Positions 1 through 8,531 of a stretch of 64,000 nucleotides of DNA are shown here, piece after piece. Positions within the stretch are counted from its first letter, which is position 1; every line of letters begins with the position of its first letter. The notes under the pieces were generated by a model, which saw only the letters and a list, made by a program, of their open reading frames with translations, was not told the DNA's origin and did no database searches. The DNA comes from Rhodoferax_B sp049316285 (GTDB lineage Bacteria > Pseudomonadota > Gammaproteobacteria > Burkholderiales > Burkholderiaceae_C): assembly GCF_049316285.1 (NCBI RefSeq), contig NZ_JBMOXA010000021.1, forward strand, positions 21,777 to 85,776, given 5' to 3'. Both the position numbers and the translations under genes were made by a program.

Positions 1-762
1 GATGAACAAACGACCGTCGCCCCAGGTCGGCAGGCCGTCCGGTGTGAACCAGTCGACACGAACATAGCCGCGTGAGAGATTGGTCTTGGATTTCAACGCC
101 ACTTCGCCGAAGTCTTGAAAGTCCGGCCGCGTGGCATGGCCGAAGTGCGCCACTGCGGCGTGGCTGATCTCGGCATCGGCCGAGTGGGTAAGTGTGAGGA
201 ACTGGTCGATTTGATGCGAGGCAATGTCGACCAGAATGCCGCCGTAATGGGACTTGTCGAAGAACCAGTCGGGACGAATCGATGCGTTCAGGCGATGTGG
301 GCCCAAGCCCAGGGTTTGGACCACCTGACCAATCGCGCCCTGTGTGATCAGTCTTTGCGCCATCGCAACCGAGGGCACAATCATGCGCTCTGAAAAACAG
401 ATAGCAAAGCGCCGGCCGGTCTCTTTCACAACCGCTTCTACCTGCTGCAACTGGTTGCGGTCCGTCACGCCGGGCTTGTCGCTGAGCACATCCTTGCCAT
501 GCCGCATGGCTTTTATTGCGATCTCCGCCCGCTGCGCTGGGACCGCCGCTGTCACGATCAGCGCAATGCTCGGGTCTTCATAAAGTTGCGCTGCGGAGTC
601 GACTGCGCGAAGTTGCGGAAACCGGCTTTGAATGCCCTCCAGTACCTTGGCATCGGTGGACGTAGACAGATAACCGGCACAGTGTGCACCCTCGCGCAGC
701 AGCCCCTCGATGAGGTGGTAGATATGCCTGTGGTCGGCGCCAACAACTCCGAAAGTGATCAT
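1..762 (-). CDS. Gfo/Idh/MocA family oxidoreductase, C-terminus cut by window edge
   Basis: NAD(P)-dependent sugar-type dehydrogenase; 254 residues are visible and the frame is still open at base 1. The N-terminus reads MITFGVVGADHRHIY, a Rossmann fold whose glycine motif is GVVGADH rather than GxGxxG. The family EKP motif appears as SDKP in the segment GKDVLSDKPGVTD, which is a tolerated variant. The start is the ATG at 762, with GGAG about ten bases upstream. Its substrate cannot be told from sequence. A TTGACC -35-like box and two TATCGAT-type sites lie 170-290 bp upstream, and similar sites stand before the GntR fusion gene at 3816. This suggests it belongs to the same carbohydrate regulon as the operon at 3816-13055 (inference). 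The frame has no internal stop. Confidence 0.85.
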   Translation of the reverse strand, partial: MITFGVVGADHRHIYHLIEGLLREGAHCAGYLSTSTDAKVLEGIQSRFPQLRAVDSAAQLYEDPSIALIVTAAVPAQRAEIAIKAMRHGKDVLSDKPGVTDRNQLQQVEAVVKETGRRFAICFSERMIVPSVAMAQRLITQGAIGQVVQTLGLGPHRLNASIRPDWFFDKSHYGGILVDIASHQIDQFLTLTHSADAEISHAAVAHFGHATRPDFQDFGEVALKSKTNLSRGYVRVDWFTPDGLPTWGDGRLFI

Positions 763-930
763 CCGTTCAACTCCAGGTAGGGGGTGCTGCTGGCTCTAAG
801 GCGGCCCCAAGCCACACACTGCAAGACGGCGCTGCTGGCCAAGGTGGCAGCTGGATTCGTACGAGTCGGCCCTGAAAACCGATGTAATCGGTATTCAGGA
901 AAACCTTGCGCCTTTCACACGTGCCGCAAC

Positions 931-1049
931 TGTTATCGATATTCATCAACCCGTTGGTTTCAGCAAAAGACAAGGGATTGATCGGCAGATCAAGCTGACT
1001 TTCTAGTCTTCACTTGGCTGATAGTGATCGATAACATTTGCTCGGTCAA
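931..1049 (-). promoter_or_regulatory. Leftward promoter with two TATCGAT-type operator candidates
   Basis: TGTTATCGATATT lies at 931-943 and TGATCGATAACA at 1025-1036; they are inverted copies of TGTTATCGAT. Reading leftward, TTGACC (1049-1044) and CACTAT (1026-1021) are 17 bp apart, so the 1025 site would fall in the spacer of a promoter for the oxidoreductase at 1-762. The motif matches the palindromes at 3771-3804. The rest of the gene-free stretch 763-1270 shows no convincing coding sequence. It does contain AAGGAGACAAG at 1048-1058, which resembles the ribosome binding sites before 5496 and 8532 but is not followed by a gene. Confidence 0.5.
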
Positions 1050-1270
1050 GGAGACAAGTCCTAGAACTTACCCTAGCGCCAACGGCCGGATTGCGGCTCC
1101 GGCAGATGGCACAGGGTGTAGGTCTGGCTGATGGGGCAAAGTTGCGTGGTTCCAGGTCAAAGTCCAGCGACTTTGCGCTGCTGCAGAACGTTACCAAGCC
1201 TTAACTTCTCCCGCACGGACCCTGCTTGATTGCATTGCGCTTTTTGTTCCTTGCGGCATAAGGCTTTTTC

Positions 1271-1738
1271 TCACAGACCAAGGTCAGACAATCCAGGGTG
1301 GTCATCTGGCCGACGACCCAGGGGCCAATGGAACTTCCGCTCTGATTCCTTGATAGGCATGTCATTGATGCATGCGAATCGTCGGCGCATGAGGCCGTCG
1401 GCCTCAAATTCCCAGTTCTCGTTCCCATACGAACGGAACCAGTTCCCGGCGTCGTCGTGCCACTCATAGGCATAGCGAACTGCGATGCGGTTTTCTCCAT
1501 ACAACCAAAGCTCTTTGATGAGCCTGTAGTCAAGCTCCTTCTTCCACTTTCTCTCAAGGAAAGCCTGGGCCTCGGCTCGACTGTTCGCGAACTCCGCCCG
1601 ATTGCGCCATTTCGTGTCCAGGGTGTAGGCCGTCGCGACCTTGGCCGCGTCCCGCGTGTTCCAGCCGTCTTCGGCCAAGCGGACTTTTTCAATAGCGGTT
1701 GCGAGTGAGAACGGGGGAAGGGGTGGGCGAGTTTCCAT
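1271..1738 (-). CDS. DUF1348 / SnoaL-like (NTF2-fold) protein
   Basis: A 155-residue single-domain protein starting METRPPLPPFSL. The segments AEDGWNTRDAAKVATAYTLD and TKWRNRAEF, and later FLERKWKKELDYRLIKELW and RYAYEWHDDAGNWFRSYGNENWEF, are typical of the DUF1348 group of the NTF2 superfamily. Family members are small alpha+beta cone proteins with no agreed enzymatic role. The ATG at 1738 is preferred because AGAGG lies about ten bases upstream. The frame stays open further upstream through the repeat-bearing intergenic region, but that extension is low-complexity and not credible. It is divergent from the TetR gene at 1823 with 84 bp between, so TetR control is likely (inference). Confidence 0.8.
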   Translation of the reverse strand: METRPPLPPFSLATAIEKVRLAEDGWNTRDAAKVATAYTLDTKWRNRAEFANSRAEAQAFLERKWKKELDYRLIKELWLYGENRIAVRYAYEWHDDAGNWFRSYGNENWEFEADGLMRRRFACINDMPIKESERKFHWPLGRRPDDHPGLSDLGL

Positions 1739-1759
1739 GATGTGACCTCTTGAAGTGAT

Positions 1760-1813
1760 GTGGAACGATCTGTCTACGTACGAAATGTAGCGCAGGTGGA
1801 ACGACCTGTCTAC
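1760..1813. promoter_or_regulatory. Two direct repeats, probable TetR operator
   Basis: GTGGAACGATCTGTCTAC (1760-1777) recurs as GTGGAACGACCTGTCTAC (1796-1813): one mismatch in 18 bases, start-to-start distance 36 bp. Both copies lie in the 84-bp gap between the divergent DUF1348 and TetR genes. The position suggests binding by the adjacent TetR protein to control both promoters; the assignment is inferred. Confidence 0.55.
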
Positions 1814-1822
1814 AATGTCTGC

Positions 1823-2392
1823 ATGAAAACTTCTGAACAATCTTTGGAGTCATTGCCGCCGCGGGAGCGCATCCTGGTGGCAGCCCATGCTCTGTTCTAC
1901 GGAGAAGGCATCAGGGCTACAGGTGTTGACAAGATCATTGAGCGGTCGTCTGTCAGCAAGGTCACCTTTTACCGTCAGTACGCAAGCAAAGACGATCTGA
2001 TCCGTGCTTACCTCGACTACCGCCATGGAAAGTGGATTTCCTGGTTCCAGACCAGCTTGGCTGAAGCCAGCGCCACTGGTCTACCAGCGGTGAACGCGCT
2101 CGCACAGACCCTCAAGACCTGGTTCAGCCAACCCGACTTCCGGGGTTGCGCGTTTCTCAATGCAGCCGCTGAACTCGGCTCTTCCGATCCCGAAATCCTC
2201 AACACTGTCCGTCGCCACAAGCAAGAGATGTCGTCCGTGCTCGATGAGCTGTTTGGTGGCGATGCCGTGTCTGCGGGACACCCTGTATCGCTATTGATAG
2301 ATGGCGCTATCGTTCATGCCCAGATGGGTCAGCCGATTGATGAAGTGATGGAGAGCTTTCAAGCCGTGGTCTCAAGAATTTTGCGCAAATAG
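1823..2392 (+). CDS. TetR/AcrR family transcriptional regulator
   Basis: A 189-residue one-component repressor. Residues about 10-60 form the TetR helix-turn-helix: RERILVAAHALFYGEGIRAT followed by GVDKIIERSSVSKVTFYRQY and ASKDDLIRAYL. The C-terminal half (FRGCAFLNAAAELGSSDPEI) is a ligand-binding domain of the kind common in small AcrR-type regulators. The ATG at 1823 is chosen since the TetR homology begins just after it; an upstream in-frame ATG at 1760 would put the operator repeats inside the coding region. The ligand is unknown. The likely targets are itself and the divergent DUF1348 gene. Confidence 0.88.
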   Translation: MKTSEQSLESLPPRERILVAAHALFYGEGIRATGVDKIIERSSVSKVTFYRQYASKDDLIRAYLDYRHGKWISWFQTSLAEASATGLPAVNALAQTLKTWFSQPDFRGCAFLNAAAELGSSDPEILNTVRRHKQEMSSVLDELFGGDAVSAGHPVSLLIDGAIVHAQMGQPIDEVMESFQAVVSRILRK

Positions 2393-2473
2393 AGTCGCCA
2401 AACGGTTGATGCCTTAGGGCTGGTCTCAGCACGGCGCCACGTGCCGATCGTGTCGGGGCATAAGGCCAAGACA

Positions 2474-2492
2474 GCAATTGGCCGCCAATTGC
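2474..2492. repeat. Perfect 8-bp inverted repeat between convergent genes
   Basis: GCAATTGG-CCG-CCAATTGC in the 229-bp gap between the convergent TetR gene (ends 2392) and esterase gene (ends 2622). It could form a hairpin but has no T-run on either side, so it is not a standard intrinsic terminator. I see no gene in 2393-2621. Confidence 0.4.
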
Positions 2493-2621
2493 AGCCACCA
2501 AAGCGTGGGGCTTTACTCGACCGCAACCGCTGCAAAGCGGCTGTCGGCGCAACAAGCAGGCTGGTCAAAATACGCATGAGTGATGGTCGAGGAACCGCCA
2601 GGGCAAGCCTGAACCCATGCT

Positions 2622-3527
2622 TCAAGCCGTGGTATTCATCAATGTGTTGCTGTCGCTACGCAGTGACTCCCCGCGCACAAAGGCCAGCACGGTCGGCAGT
2701 ACCGGGGCTATCCAGTCCAGGGGCCGGGCCAGGGCGGCAACGGTCGTCACGTGGCCAATATTGTCAAAGAGCTGTATAGCCACCTCGGTACCCCCGGCCC
2801 GCAACCGGTTCGCCAGGCCGACGGTGTTGCGTTGCGCGTCCACCACTGTGTCGTTGCGTGCGGCCAGCAGTAAGGTGCGCGGGGCTTTGGTGTTGGCGTA
2901 GAAGATGGGCTGGGAATTCGCCGGGGTTTGCGGCCAGCCAAACGCCACCCTTACCTCGGGGTCGCCAATCGGCAAAAAGTCGTACGGCCCGGCCAGACCA
3001 ATCCAGCCCGCAAGGCTATTGGGTGTTAAACCCAAAGGCGCCAGCCAACGCGGGTCCAGTGCCAGCATGGCGGCGTTGTAAGCCCCGGCGGAATGGCCCA
3101 TCACCATCACCCGCGCAGGGTCGCCACCCAGGCTGGCTGCATGCGACAAGGTCCATTGCAGGGCCAATGCGCAATCGCCCAGAAAGCCGTCGTAGTGCAC
3201 GTGGGGGCTCAGCCGGTAGTCGGCCACCACCGCGATGATGCCGTTGGCTGCCAGGGCTTCGCCCACAAAACGATACTCGGCCCGCTCGCCGCGCGTCCAG
3301 TTGCCACCGTAAAAAAATAGCACCACTGGTGCATTGCCGGGCACCGTGCCGCTGTCTGGCTGGTACACATCCAGCAGATGCCGCGGATCGGGCCCGTAGG
3401 GCACGCCCGTGGGGCCGTGGTAGGAGTCATGGGCCACCAGATGGTCCAGCACCTGGGCAGCAGAACAGCCGGACACCAGGGTCGCGATGGCGGAACCTAT
3501 GCCCATGAGGCCTAGGCGGCGGTTCAT
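2622..3527 (-). CDS. Alpha/beta-hydrolase lipoprotein (esterase-like)
   Basis: About 301 residues from the ATG at 3527. The N-terminus MNRRLGLMGIGSAIATLVSGC is a lipoprotein signal with lipobox VSGC, so the enzyme should be anchored in the periplasm or outer membrane. The hydrolase fold follows: VVLFFYGGNW (oxyanion strand, YGG in place of HGG), VVADYRLSP, nucleophile elbow MGHSAGAYNA, acid region AARNDTVVDAQ, and catalytic His in FDNIGHVTTV. This resembles the BD-FAE/carboxylesterase group that removes acyl groups from sugars or polysaccharides. In-frame ATGs at 3557 and 3566 are alternative starts; none has a clear ribosome binding site. It is divergent from the GntR-esterase fusion at 3816, so a role in unmasking an esterified carbohydrate is plausible (inference). 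Confidence 0.82.
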   Translation of the reverse strand: MNRRLGLMGIGSAIATLVSGCSAAQVLDHLVAHDSYHGPTGVPYGPDPRHLLDVYQPDSGTVPGNAPVVLFFYGGNWTRGERAEYRFVGEALAANGIIAVVADYRLSPHVHYDGFLGDCALALQWTLSHAASLGGDPARVMVMGHSAGAYNAAMLALDPRWLAPLGLTPNSLAGWIGLAGPYDFLPIGDPEVRVAFGWPQTPANSQPIFYANTKAPRTLLLAARNDTVVDAQRNTVGLANRLRAGGTEVAIQLFDNIGHVTTVAALARPLDWIAPVLPTVLAFVRGESLRSDSNTLMNTTA

Positions 3528-3770
3528 TGGTGTGGAAAGTTTAGAAAGGAAAGGCATGCAGTCCATACGCCATTAAACGGCTTTTGGATGCATACGCGTG
3601 CGTCAACCTGGCGTTACTGCAAAAACCGAAACGAGCTTCCGTGGCTTTCCGGTGTCATGTTTTCGGGCAATTGCAAAGGTCGATGTTGAATGGCGCATAG
3701 GTCCAGGTACAGCGACTTTCTACAGCTGAACAGGCGGCAAAAAATGCGCCTCTACAGCCTGTGGTCTAGG

Positions 3771-3804
3771 GTTATCGATAGTTAAATTTTCGATTATCGA
3801 TAAT
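3771..3804. promoter_or_regulatory. Double TATCGATA palindrome, probable GntR operator
   Basis: TATCGATA at 3773-3780 and ATTATCGATAAT (a perfect 12-bp palindrome) at 3793-3804 have centres 22 bp apart, about two helical turns, and end 11 bp before the ATG of the GntR fusion gene. This position suggests autoregulation and perhaps control of the downstream operon. The same core occurs at 931 and 1025. Confidence 0.6.
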
Positions 3805-3815
3805 AAAGTTGCCCC

Positions 3816-5420
3816 ATGTCTGCCATCCCCAGCACCACCGGCCGCAAGAGCCAAGAGGTCTACCAGGCCCTGCGTCGCCAGATCGTTCTGGCCGAGCGCG
3901 CGCCGGGCCAGCAACTGGTGGAACTGGACCTGGCCAAGGCCATGGGTTGCAGCCAGAGCACCGTGCGCGAGGCCCTGATGCGGCTGAAGGAAGACGGCCT
4001 GATCGTGCGCCAGGGTTACCGCGGCACGGTGGTGGCCGGGGTGTCGGCGGCCGAGGGGCAGGAGGCGCTGGACATCCGTGCTCGTATGGAGTCGCGTGCG
4101 GCCTACCTGTCGATTGGCAACTTCACGGCCGAACACATCCAGGGGCTGCGCATGCTGGTGCAGCAGATGGAGGCGGTGGCCGAAGCGGGCGACGAATACG
4201 CGCTGTTCGAACTCGACCAGGAATTCCACCGCGCACTCTACGACCGCGCCAACCTGCCGGCGCTGGTGCCGATTCTCGACCGCTGCTCGCTCAGCAGCCA
4301 CCGCTACAAGATTACCCAGTCGACCACGCGGCGCACCCTGCGCGACACCGCGCTGCGCCACTGGAAGATCATAGAAGCCGTGTTGTCAGGCCGCGCTGCC
4401 GAGCTTGACCGCGTGTTGTTCCACCACGTTTCCAGTGTGATTGGCGAGCCCGACGATATGAATTCTTCCACCCCCGAATTACGCATGTCTTCTAGCATGG
4501 AGGCCGTGTTCCTGCGCCTGCAAAAAGAAGACGCACACCTGCCCAACCCCATGACCATTCCCCTGGCGCAGGCGCGTTTGAACTTCAATGCCATCAACGA
4601 ACGTTGGAACCGGCTGGATGGCCTGGACGTGGCGGTGGAGCACTTCACCATTCCCAGTCCATCTGGCGGCATCGCCGGTGTGCGAGTAGCCCCGAAAACG
4701 GGCGGCAAGCCGGGTACCCTGGTCTACCTGCATGGTGGCGGCTGGGTGGTCGGCAATCTCAATACCCACATGGGGGCGATGGCGCGGCTGGCGCTGGCCA
4801 CCGGCATGGTGGTGGTGGGTGTGGATTACCGGCTGGCGCCGGACGCGCCTTTCCCCGCCGGCCTGAATGACGCCGTACGCGCCTGGCACTGGCTGCGCAC
4901 CGAACAGGCCGGGCTACGCCTGGGCGCACCCTGGGTGGTGAGCGGCGACTCTGCGGGCGCCAACATTGCCCTGTCTTTGATGCTCGACTTGCGCCACGCG
5001 GGCGAGGTGTTGCCACACGCCGCCTTGTTGTTCTACGGCGTGTTTTCGGCCGACCACCAAACCGAGTCCCACATGCGCTGCGGAGGTGGGCAGTTTGGTT
5101 TGTCTAGCGAAAAAATGGCCTGGTACCGCGCGCACTATCTGAGTGGTGAACGCAACGACGCGAACGACCCGCGGGTGTCGCCGCTGTTGGCCGATGTGGC
5201 CGACCTGGCCGGCCTGCCGCCGATCTACCTCAACGCCGCCGGCCTTGACCCGCTGCGTGACGACAGCGTGGCGCTGGCGCGGCGCCTGGAGGCCGCCAAG
5301 GTGCCCACGCGACTGAAGATTTTTGACGGTGTGGTGCACGGCTTCATGCAAATGGGCAGTGAACTGCCCGAGGCGCGTGCCGCGTTTGACGACGCTGCCG
5401 CCTACCTGCGCACGCTCTGA
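3816..5420 (+). CDS. GntR/FCD transcription regulator fused to an alpha/beta-hydrolase (HSL-type esterase)
   Basis: One open frame of 534 residues with two domains that are normally separate proteins. Residues about 8-75 are a GntR winged helix (QEVYQALRRQIVLAERAPGQ and CSQSTVREALMRLKEDGLIV). Residues about 85-210 are an FCD ligand domain (LDIRARMESRAA, FELDQEFHRALYD). A Met at residue 215 (base 4458) begins a 320-residue HSL/GDXG-family hydrolase with HGGGW, nucleophile elbow GDSAG, late Asp in GLDPLRDD and His in VVHGFMQ. The junction carries the bases ATGA. An ATGA overlap is how two adjacent genes usually meet, so the fusion may come from a small indel that put them in frame. It heads the sugar ABC operon (next gene 75 bp away) and sits behind a double palindrome. 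A sequencing frameshift near the junction is the main alternative. Confidence 0.85.
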   Translation: MSAIPSTTGRKSQEVYQALRRQIVLAERAPGQQLVELDLAKAMGCSQSTVREALMRLKEDGLIVRQGYRGTVVAGVSAAEGQEALDIRARMESRAAYLSIGNFTAEHIQGLRMLVQQMEAVAEAGDEYALFELDQEFHRALYDRANLPALVPILDRCSLSSHRYKITQSTTRRTLRDTALRHWKIIEAVLSGRAAELDRVLFHHVSSVIGEPDDMNSSTPELRMSSSMEAVFLRLQKEDAHLPNPMTIPLAQARLNFNAINERWNRLDGLDVAVEHFTIPSPSGGIAGVRVAPKTGGKPGTLVYLHGGGWVVGNLNTHMGAMARLALATGMVVVGVDYRLAPDAPFPAGLNDAVRAWHWLRTEQAGLRLGAPWVVSGDSAGANIALSLMLDLRHAGEVLPHAALLFYGVFSADHQTESHMRCGGGQFGLSSEKMAWYRAHYLSGERNDANDPRVSPLLADVADLAGLPPIYLNAAGLDPLRDDSVALARRLEAAKVPTRLKIFDGVVHGFMQMGSELPEARAAFDDAAAYLRTL

Positions 5421-5495
5421 GTCCATTCAGTCGTTGGGTCAGTAGGGTGGCTTGGACCTGCCCAGTTTTGGTAAGCACATAAAAAGGAGACAAAC

Positions 5496-6737
5496 ATGCA
5501 ATCTTCTCGTCGCCCGTTTCGCCCTTATCTGCGCACGCTCAGTGCGATCAGCTTGGCCTTGACCCTCAGCGCGGGTGCATCGGCACAACAAACCGTCAAC
5601 TTCTGGTACCACGTGGACAACGCGGAAAACACCAAGATCATGGACGAGTTGGTCAAGAACTTCGAGACCAAGAACCCCAACATCAAGATCAAGGCCGAGA
5701 ACATTCCGTGGAACAACTACTTTGACAAGTTGTTCATCTCGATTGCCGGTGGCAAGGCGCCGGACGTGGCCGTGACGCGCCTGGCGCTGCAGCCGCAGTT
5801 GCTGGAGATGAATGCCATCGAGCCCATCACCAAGCAGCTCGCCACCTGGCCCGGCAAGGCCGACCTGGCACCCAACCTGCTGGACATCAACAAGGCGTCC
5901 GACGGCGAGTACTACTACATGCCGCTGCAGTACGTGGCCATCTATCTCTACTACCGCGCCGACCTGTTCGCCAAGTACAACCTCAAACCGCCCGCTACTT
6001 GCGAAGACTTCCTCGAAGCCGCCAAGAAGCTCACGCTGCCGGCCAGTGCCAACGGCGGCACCGAGCTGTATGGTTTTGGCATGCGCGGCGGCAAGGGCGG
6101 GCACGACAACTGGGGCCCATTTGTGCTGCCGCAAAGCAGCTTCACCCCCGGCGGCATGACCTCGGCCAAGGCCGTGGCCGCCAATAGCTGGTACATAGAC
6201 CTGCTGCGTAAACACAAGGTGGCACCGCCCTCGGCGCCAAACGATGGTTTTAATGAAATCACCAGCGCCTTCAAATCGGGCCGCACGGCGATGATCTTCC
6301 ACCACATAGGCTCGGCCAAGAGCATGGCCGATGCGCTGGGCGACAAGGTGTCTGCCGTGCCCGTGCCCTCATGCGGCGGCGCGCGCTGGACCTATTTCGG
6401 CGATGAATCGACCACCATGTTCAAGAGCTCGAAGGTGAAAGACGCCGCCTGGAAGTGGATGAGCTTCCTGAGCGAGGGCGATAACAACCTGAGGTTCAAC
6501 GAGGCCACCGGCCAGCTCACCGTGACCAAGAGCGGATCGGCCAAGGTGCCGCAGCCCGAGCGTTTTGTGAAAGCCACCATGGATTCGCTGGCCTTCGCCA
6601 AGCCGCTGCCGCTGGTGCCGCAGACGGCCGACTTCGTCTCCAGCGTGTGGCCCACCACCATGCAGCGCGCGCTGAACGGCGAAATCACGTCGGCGCAGAT
6701 GATGCAAGAGATCGATAAACACTTCAACACCAAGTAG
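5496..6737 (+). CDS. Extracellular sugar-binding protein of an ABC transporter
   Basis: 413 residues, the usual size for family-1 solute-binding proteins of carbohydrate (CUT1) importers. A Sec signal peptide covers roughly residues 1-30 (basic start MQSSRRPFRPYLR, hydrophobic core, cleavage near SAGASA-QQ). The mature part starts QTVNFWYHVDNAEN and contains the typical LVKNFETKNPNIKIK and APDVAVTRL elements. AAAAAGGAGACAAAC directly before the ATG is a strong ribosome binding site. The downstream genes encode the two permeases, and an ATPase follows at 10442. It would deliver a sugar, polyol or oligosaccharide to the permease in the periplasm; the ligand cannot be assigned. Confidence 0.92.
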   Translation: MQSSRRPFRPYLRTLSAISLALTLSAGASAQQTVNFWYHVDNAENTKIMDELVKNFETKNPNIKIKAENIPWNNYFDKLFISIAGGKAPDVAVTRLALQPQLLEMNAIEPITKQLATWPGKADLAPNLLDINKASDGEYYYMPLQYVAIYLYYRADLFAKYNLKPPATCEDFLEAAKKLTLPASANGGTELYGFGMRGGKGGHDNWGPFVLPQSSFTPGGMTSAKAVAANSWYIDLLRKHKVAPPSAPNDGFNEITSAFKSGRTAMIFHHIGSAKSMADALGDKVSAVPVPSCGGARWTYFGDESTTMFKSSKVKDAAWKWMSFLSEGDNNLRFNEATGQLTVTKSGSAKVPQPERFVKATMDSLAFAKPLPLVPQTADFVSSVWPTTMQRALNGEITSAQMMQEIDKHFNTK

Positions 6738-6785
6738 CTTGACCATGCTTTCTAAGCCATGCCCTTGCCTTGGGCAGGAGGTGCC

Positions 6786-7667
6786 GTGAGCCAAAAAAAG
6801 CACACCAGCATCCTGCCCTATGTGTTGTTGTCGCCAGCGGTTCTGGCCACCGTCATCGTGGTGTTCTACCCCATGGTGCAGGCGGTCATCACCAGCCTCT
6901 ACAACAACATCTTGTGGAAGCCGCGCGCGGTCAAGTTCATCGGGCTGGACAACTACATCGCCATCTGGCACGACCCGGTGTTCTGGGCCTCGCTGGGCCG
7001 CACCGCCATCTGGATAGGCCTGACCGTGCCGCTGCAGTTGCTGCTGGGTCTGGTGACAGCATTGCTGCTGAACCAGACCTTTCGCTGGCGCAGCCTGGCG
7101 CGCAGTTTGATCCTGATTCCCTGGGCGTTGCCGAGCGTGGTCATAGGCCTGATGTGGTCGTGGATCTACAACCCGCAGGTCGGCCTGCTCAACGACCTGA
7201 TGCTGCGCCTGGGCCTGCTGCAAACGGCAGTGCCCTGGCTGGCCAACCCGGGCACCTCGCTCTACGCCATCATCGCCGCGCTGGTGTGGCAGGGCTTTCC
7301 GTTCTTCGCCATCATGATTCTGGCCGGCCTGCAGACCATTCCGCACAGCCTTTACGAGGCCGCCGAGATCGATGGCGCCACCGACTGGGAGCAGTTCTGG
7401 CACATCACCTTGCCCGCGCTCAAGTCGGTGCTGGTCACGGCGGTGATGCTGCGCATCATCTGGGTGGCGAACTCGATTGACGTGATCTACGTGATGACCG
7501 GTGGCGGCCCGGGCTACGCCACACACACGCTGCCGCTGTACGCCCTGAAGCGCACCTACGCCAGCATGGACTTTGGTTATGGCTCGGCGCTGGCCGTGAG
7601 TTTCTCGCTGCTGTTGCTGGGCGCGATCTACATGTATCTGCGCCGCGCAGGGAAGGGCATCGAATGA
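6786..7667 (+). CDS. Sugar ABC transporter permease (MalF type)
   Basis: Inner-membrane permease of the CUT1 importer, 293 residues from the GTG at 6786. That start directly follows AGGAGG, so I prefer it to the in-frame ATG at 6759, which has no such site. About six membrane segments are visible (for example VLLSPAVLATVIVVFYPMV and LARSLILIPWALPSVVIGL). The EAA loop that docks on the ATPase reads EAAEIDGATDWEQFWHITLP. The gene overlaps the next permease by four bases (ATGA), which implies translational coupling. Confidence 0.92.
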   Translation: MSQKKHTSILPYVLLSPAVLATVIVVFYPMVQAVITSLYNNILWKPRAVKFIGLDNYIAIWHDPVFWASLGRTAIWIGLTVPLQLLLGLVTALLLNQTFRWRSLARSLILIPWALPSVVIGLMWSWIYNPQVGLLNDLMLRLGLLQTAVPWLANPGTSLYAIIAALVWQGFPFFAIMILAGLQTIPHSLYEAAEIDGATDWEQFWHITLPALKSVLVTAVMLRIIWVANSIDVIYVMTGGGPGYATHTLPLYALKRTYASMDFGYGSALAVSFSLLLLGAIYMYLRRAGKGIE

Positions 7668-8503
7668 GCGTGCAAAAGCACCAACCTATCCGGCGCTTGT
7701 TCACGCTGCACTTGCCGATGCTCGCCATCGTGCTGTTCGCTCTCGGCCCCTATCTGTGGATGCTGATCACTTCGCTGAAGCAGGAGTCGACGCTGTTCTC
7801 GCCGGACCGCACGCTGCTGCCGGCCGTGGTCACGCTGGAGAACTATGTGCGCCTGTTCCAGAAAACCACCTTTCTGCACAACCTGGGCCACAGCCTCGTT
7901 ATCTCCATAGGCACCATGTTTCTGGGCTTGTCGGTCAGCATCACGGCGGCGTATGCGTTCTCGCGTTTTCGTTTTCCCGGCCGGCGTGTGCTGATGCTGC
8001 AGTTTCTGCTGGTCAACATGTTCCCCATCGTGCTGCTGATCATTCCGCTGTTCATCATCATGAAGAACCTGGGCCTGCTCGACACCCACCTGGGCCTGAT
8101 CCTGGCGCATTCCACGTTCTCCATCCCGTTCGCCACGTGGATGATGATCAGCTACTTCGATGCCATTCCGCGCAGCCTGGACGAGGCCGCCATGGTCGAC
8201 GGTTGCACACCCATAGGCGCCATGGTGCGTGTGGTGTTGCCGCTGACCGTGCCCGGCATCATCGCCACCGGCATCTACATCTTCATCACCTCGTGGAACG
8301 AATACCTGTACGCCTCCATTCTCGGCGGGCAGAACGTGCGCACGCTCACGGTGGCCATTCAGACGTTGGTGGGCGAATACGAAATCGCCTGGGGCCTGCT
8401 CACGTCAGGCGGTGTGATGGGCGCGCTGCCCGTGACGCTGCTGTTCATGCTGATTCAAAAGCGCCTCGTTGCGGGCATGACCCAAGGTGCGGTCAAAGGC
8501 TAG
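7664..8503 (+). CDS. Sugar ABC transporter permease (MalG type)
   Basis: Second transmembrane subunit, 279 residues and about six membrane segments. The EAA loop is DEAAMVDGCTPIGAMVRVVL. The segment TSWNEYLYASILGGQNVRTL is the usual C-terminal MalG-type signature. The start overlaps the stop of the first permease. It pairs with the gene at 6786 to form the membrane channel driven by the ATPase encoded at 10442. The following epimerase gene starts 28 bp after its stop, so the operon continues. Confidence 0.92.
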   Translation: MSVQKHQPIRRLFTLHLPMLAIVLFALGPYLWMLITSLKQESTLFSPDRTLLPAVVTLENYVRLFQKTTFLHNLGHSLVISIGTMFLGLSVSITAAYAFSRFRFPGRRVLMLQFLLVNMFPIVLLIIPLFIIMKNLGLLDTHLGLILAHSTFSIPFATWMMISYFDAIPRSLDEAAMVDGCTPIGAMVRVVLPLTVPGIIATGIYIFITSWNEYLYASILGGQNVRTLTVAIQTLVGEYEIAWGLLTSGGVMGALPVTLLFMLIQKRLVAGMTQGAVKG

Positions 8504-8531
8504 TTTGCAGATCAAAAAGGAGACACATTCC

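Noticed and set aside
1003..1197. 64-residue minus-strand frame upstream of the left oxidoreductase
   Set aside because: No homology, no ribosome binding site, and it overlaps promoter and operator signals.
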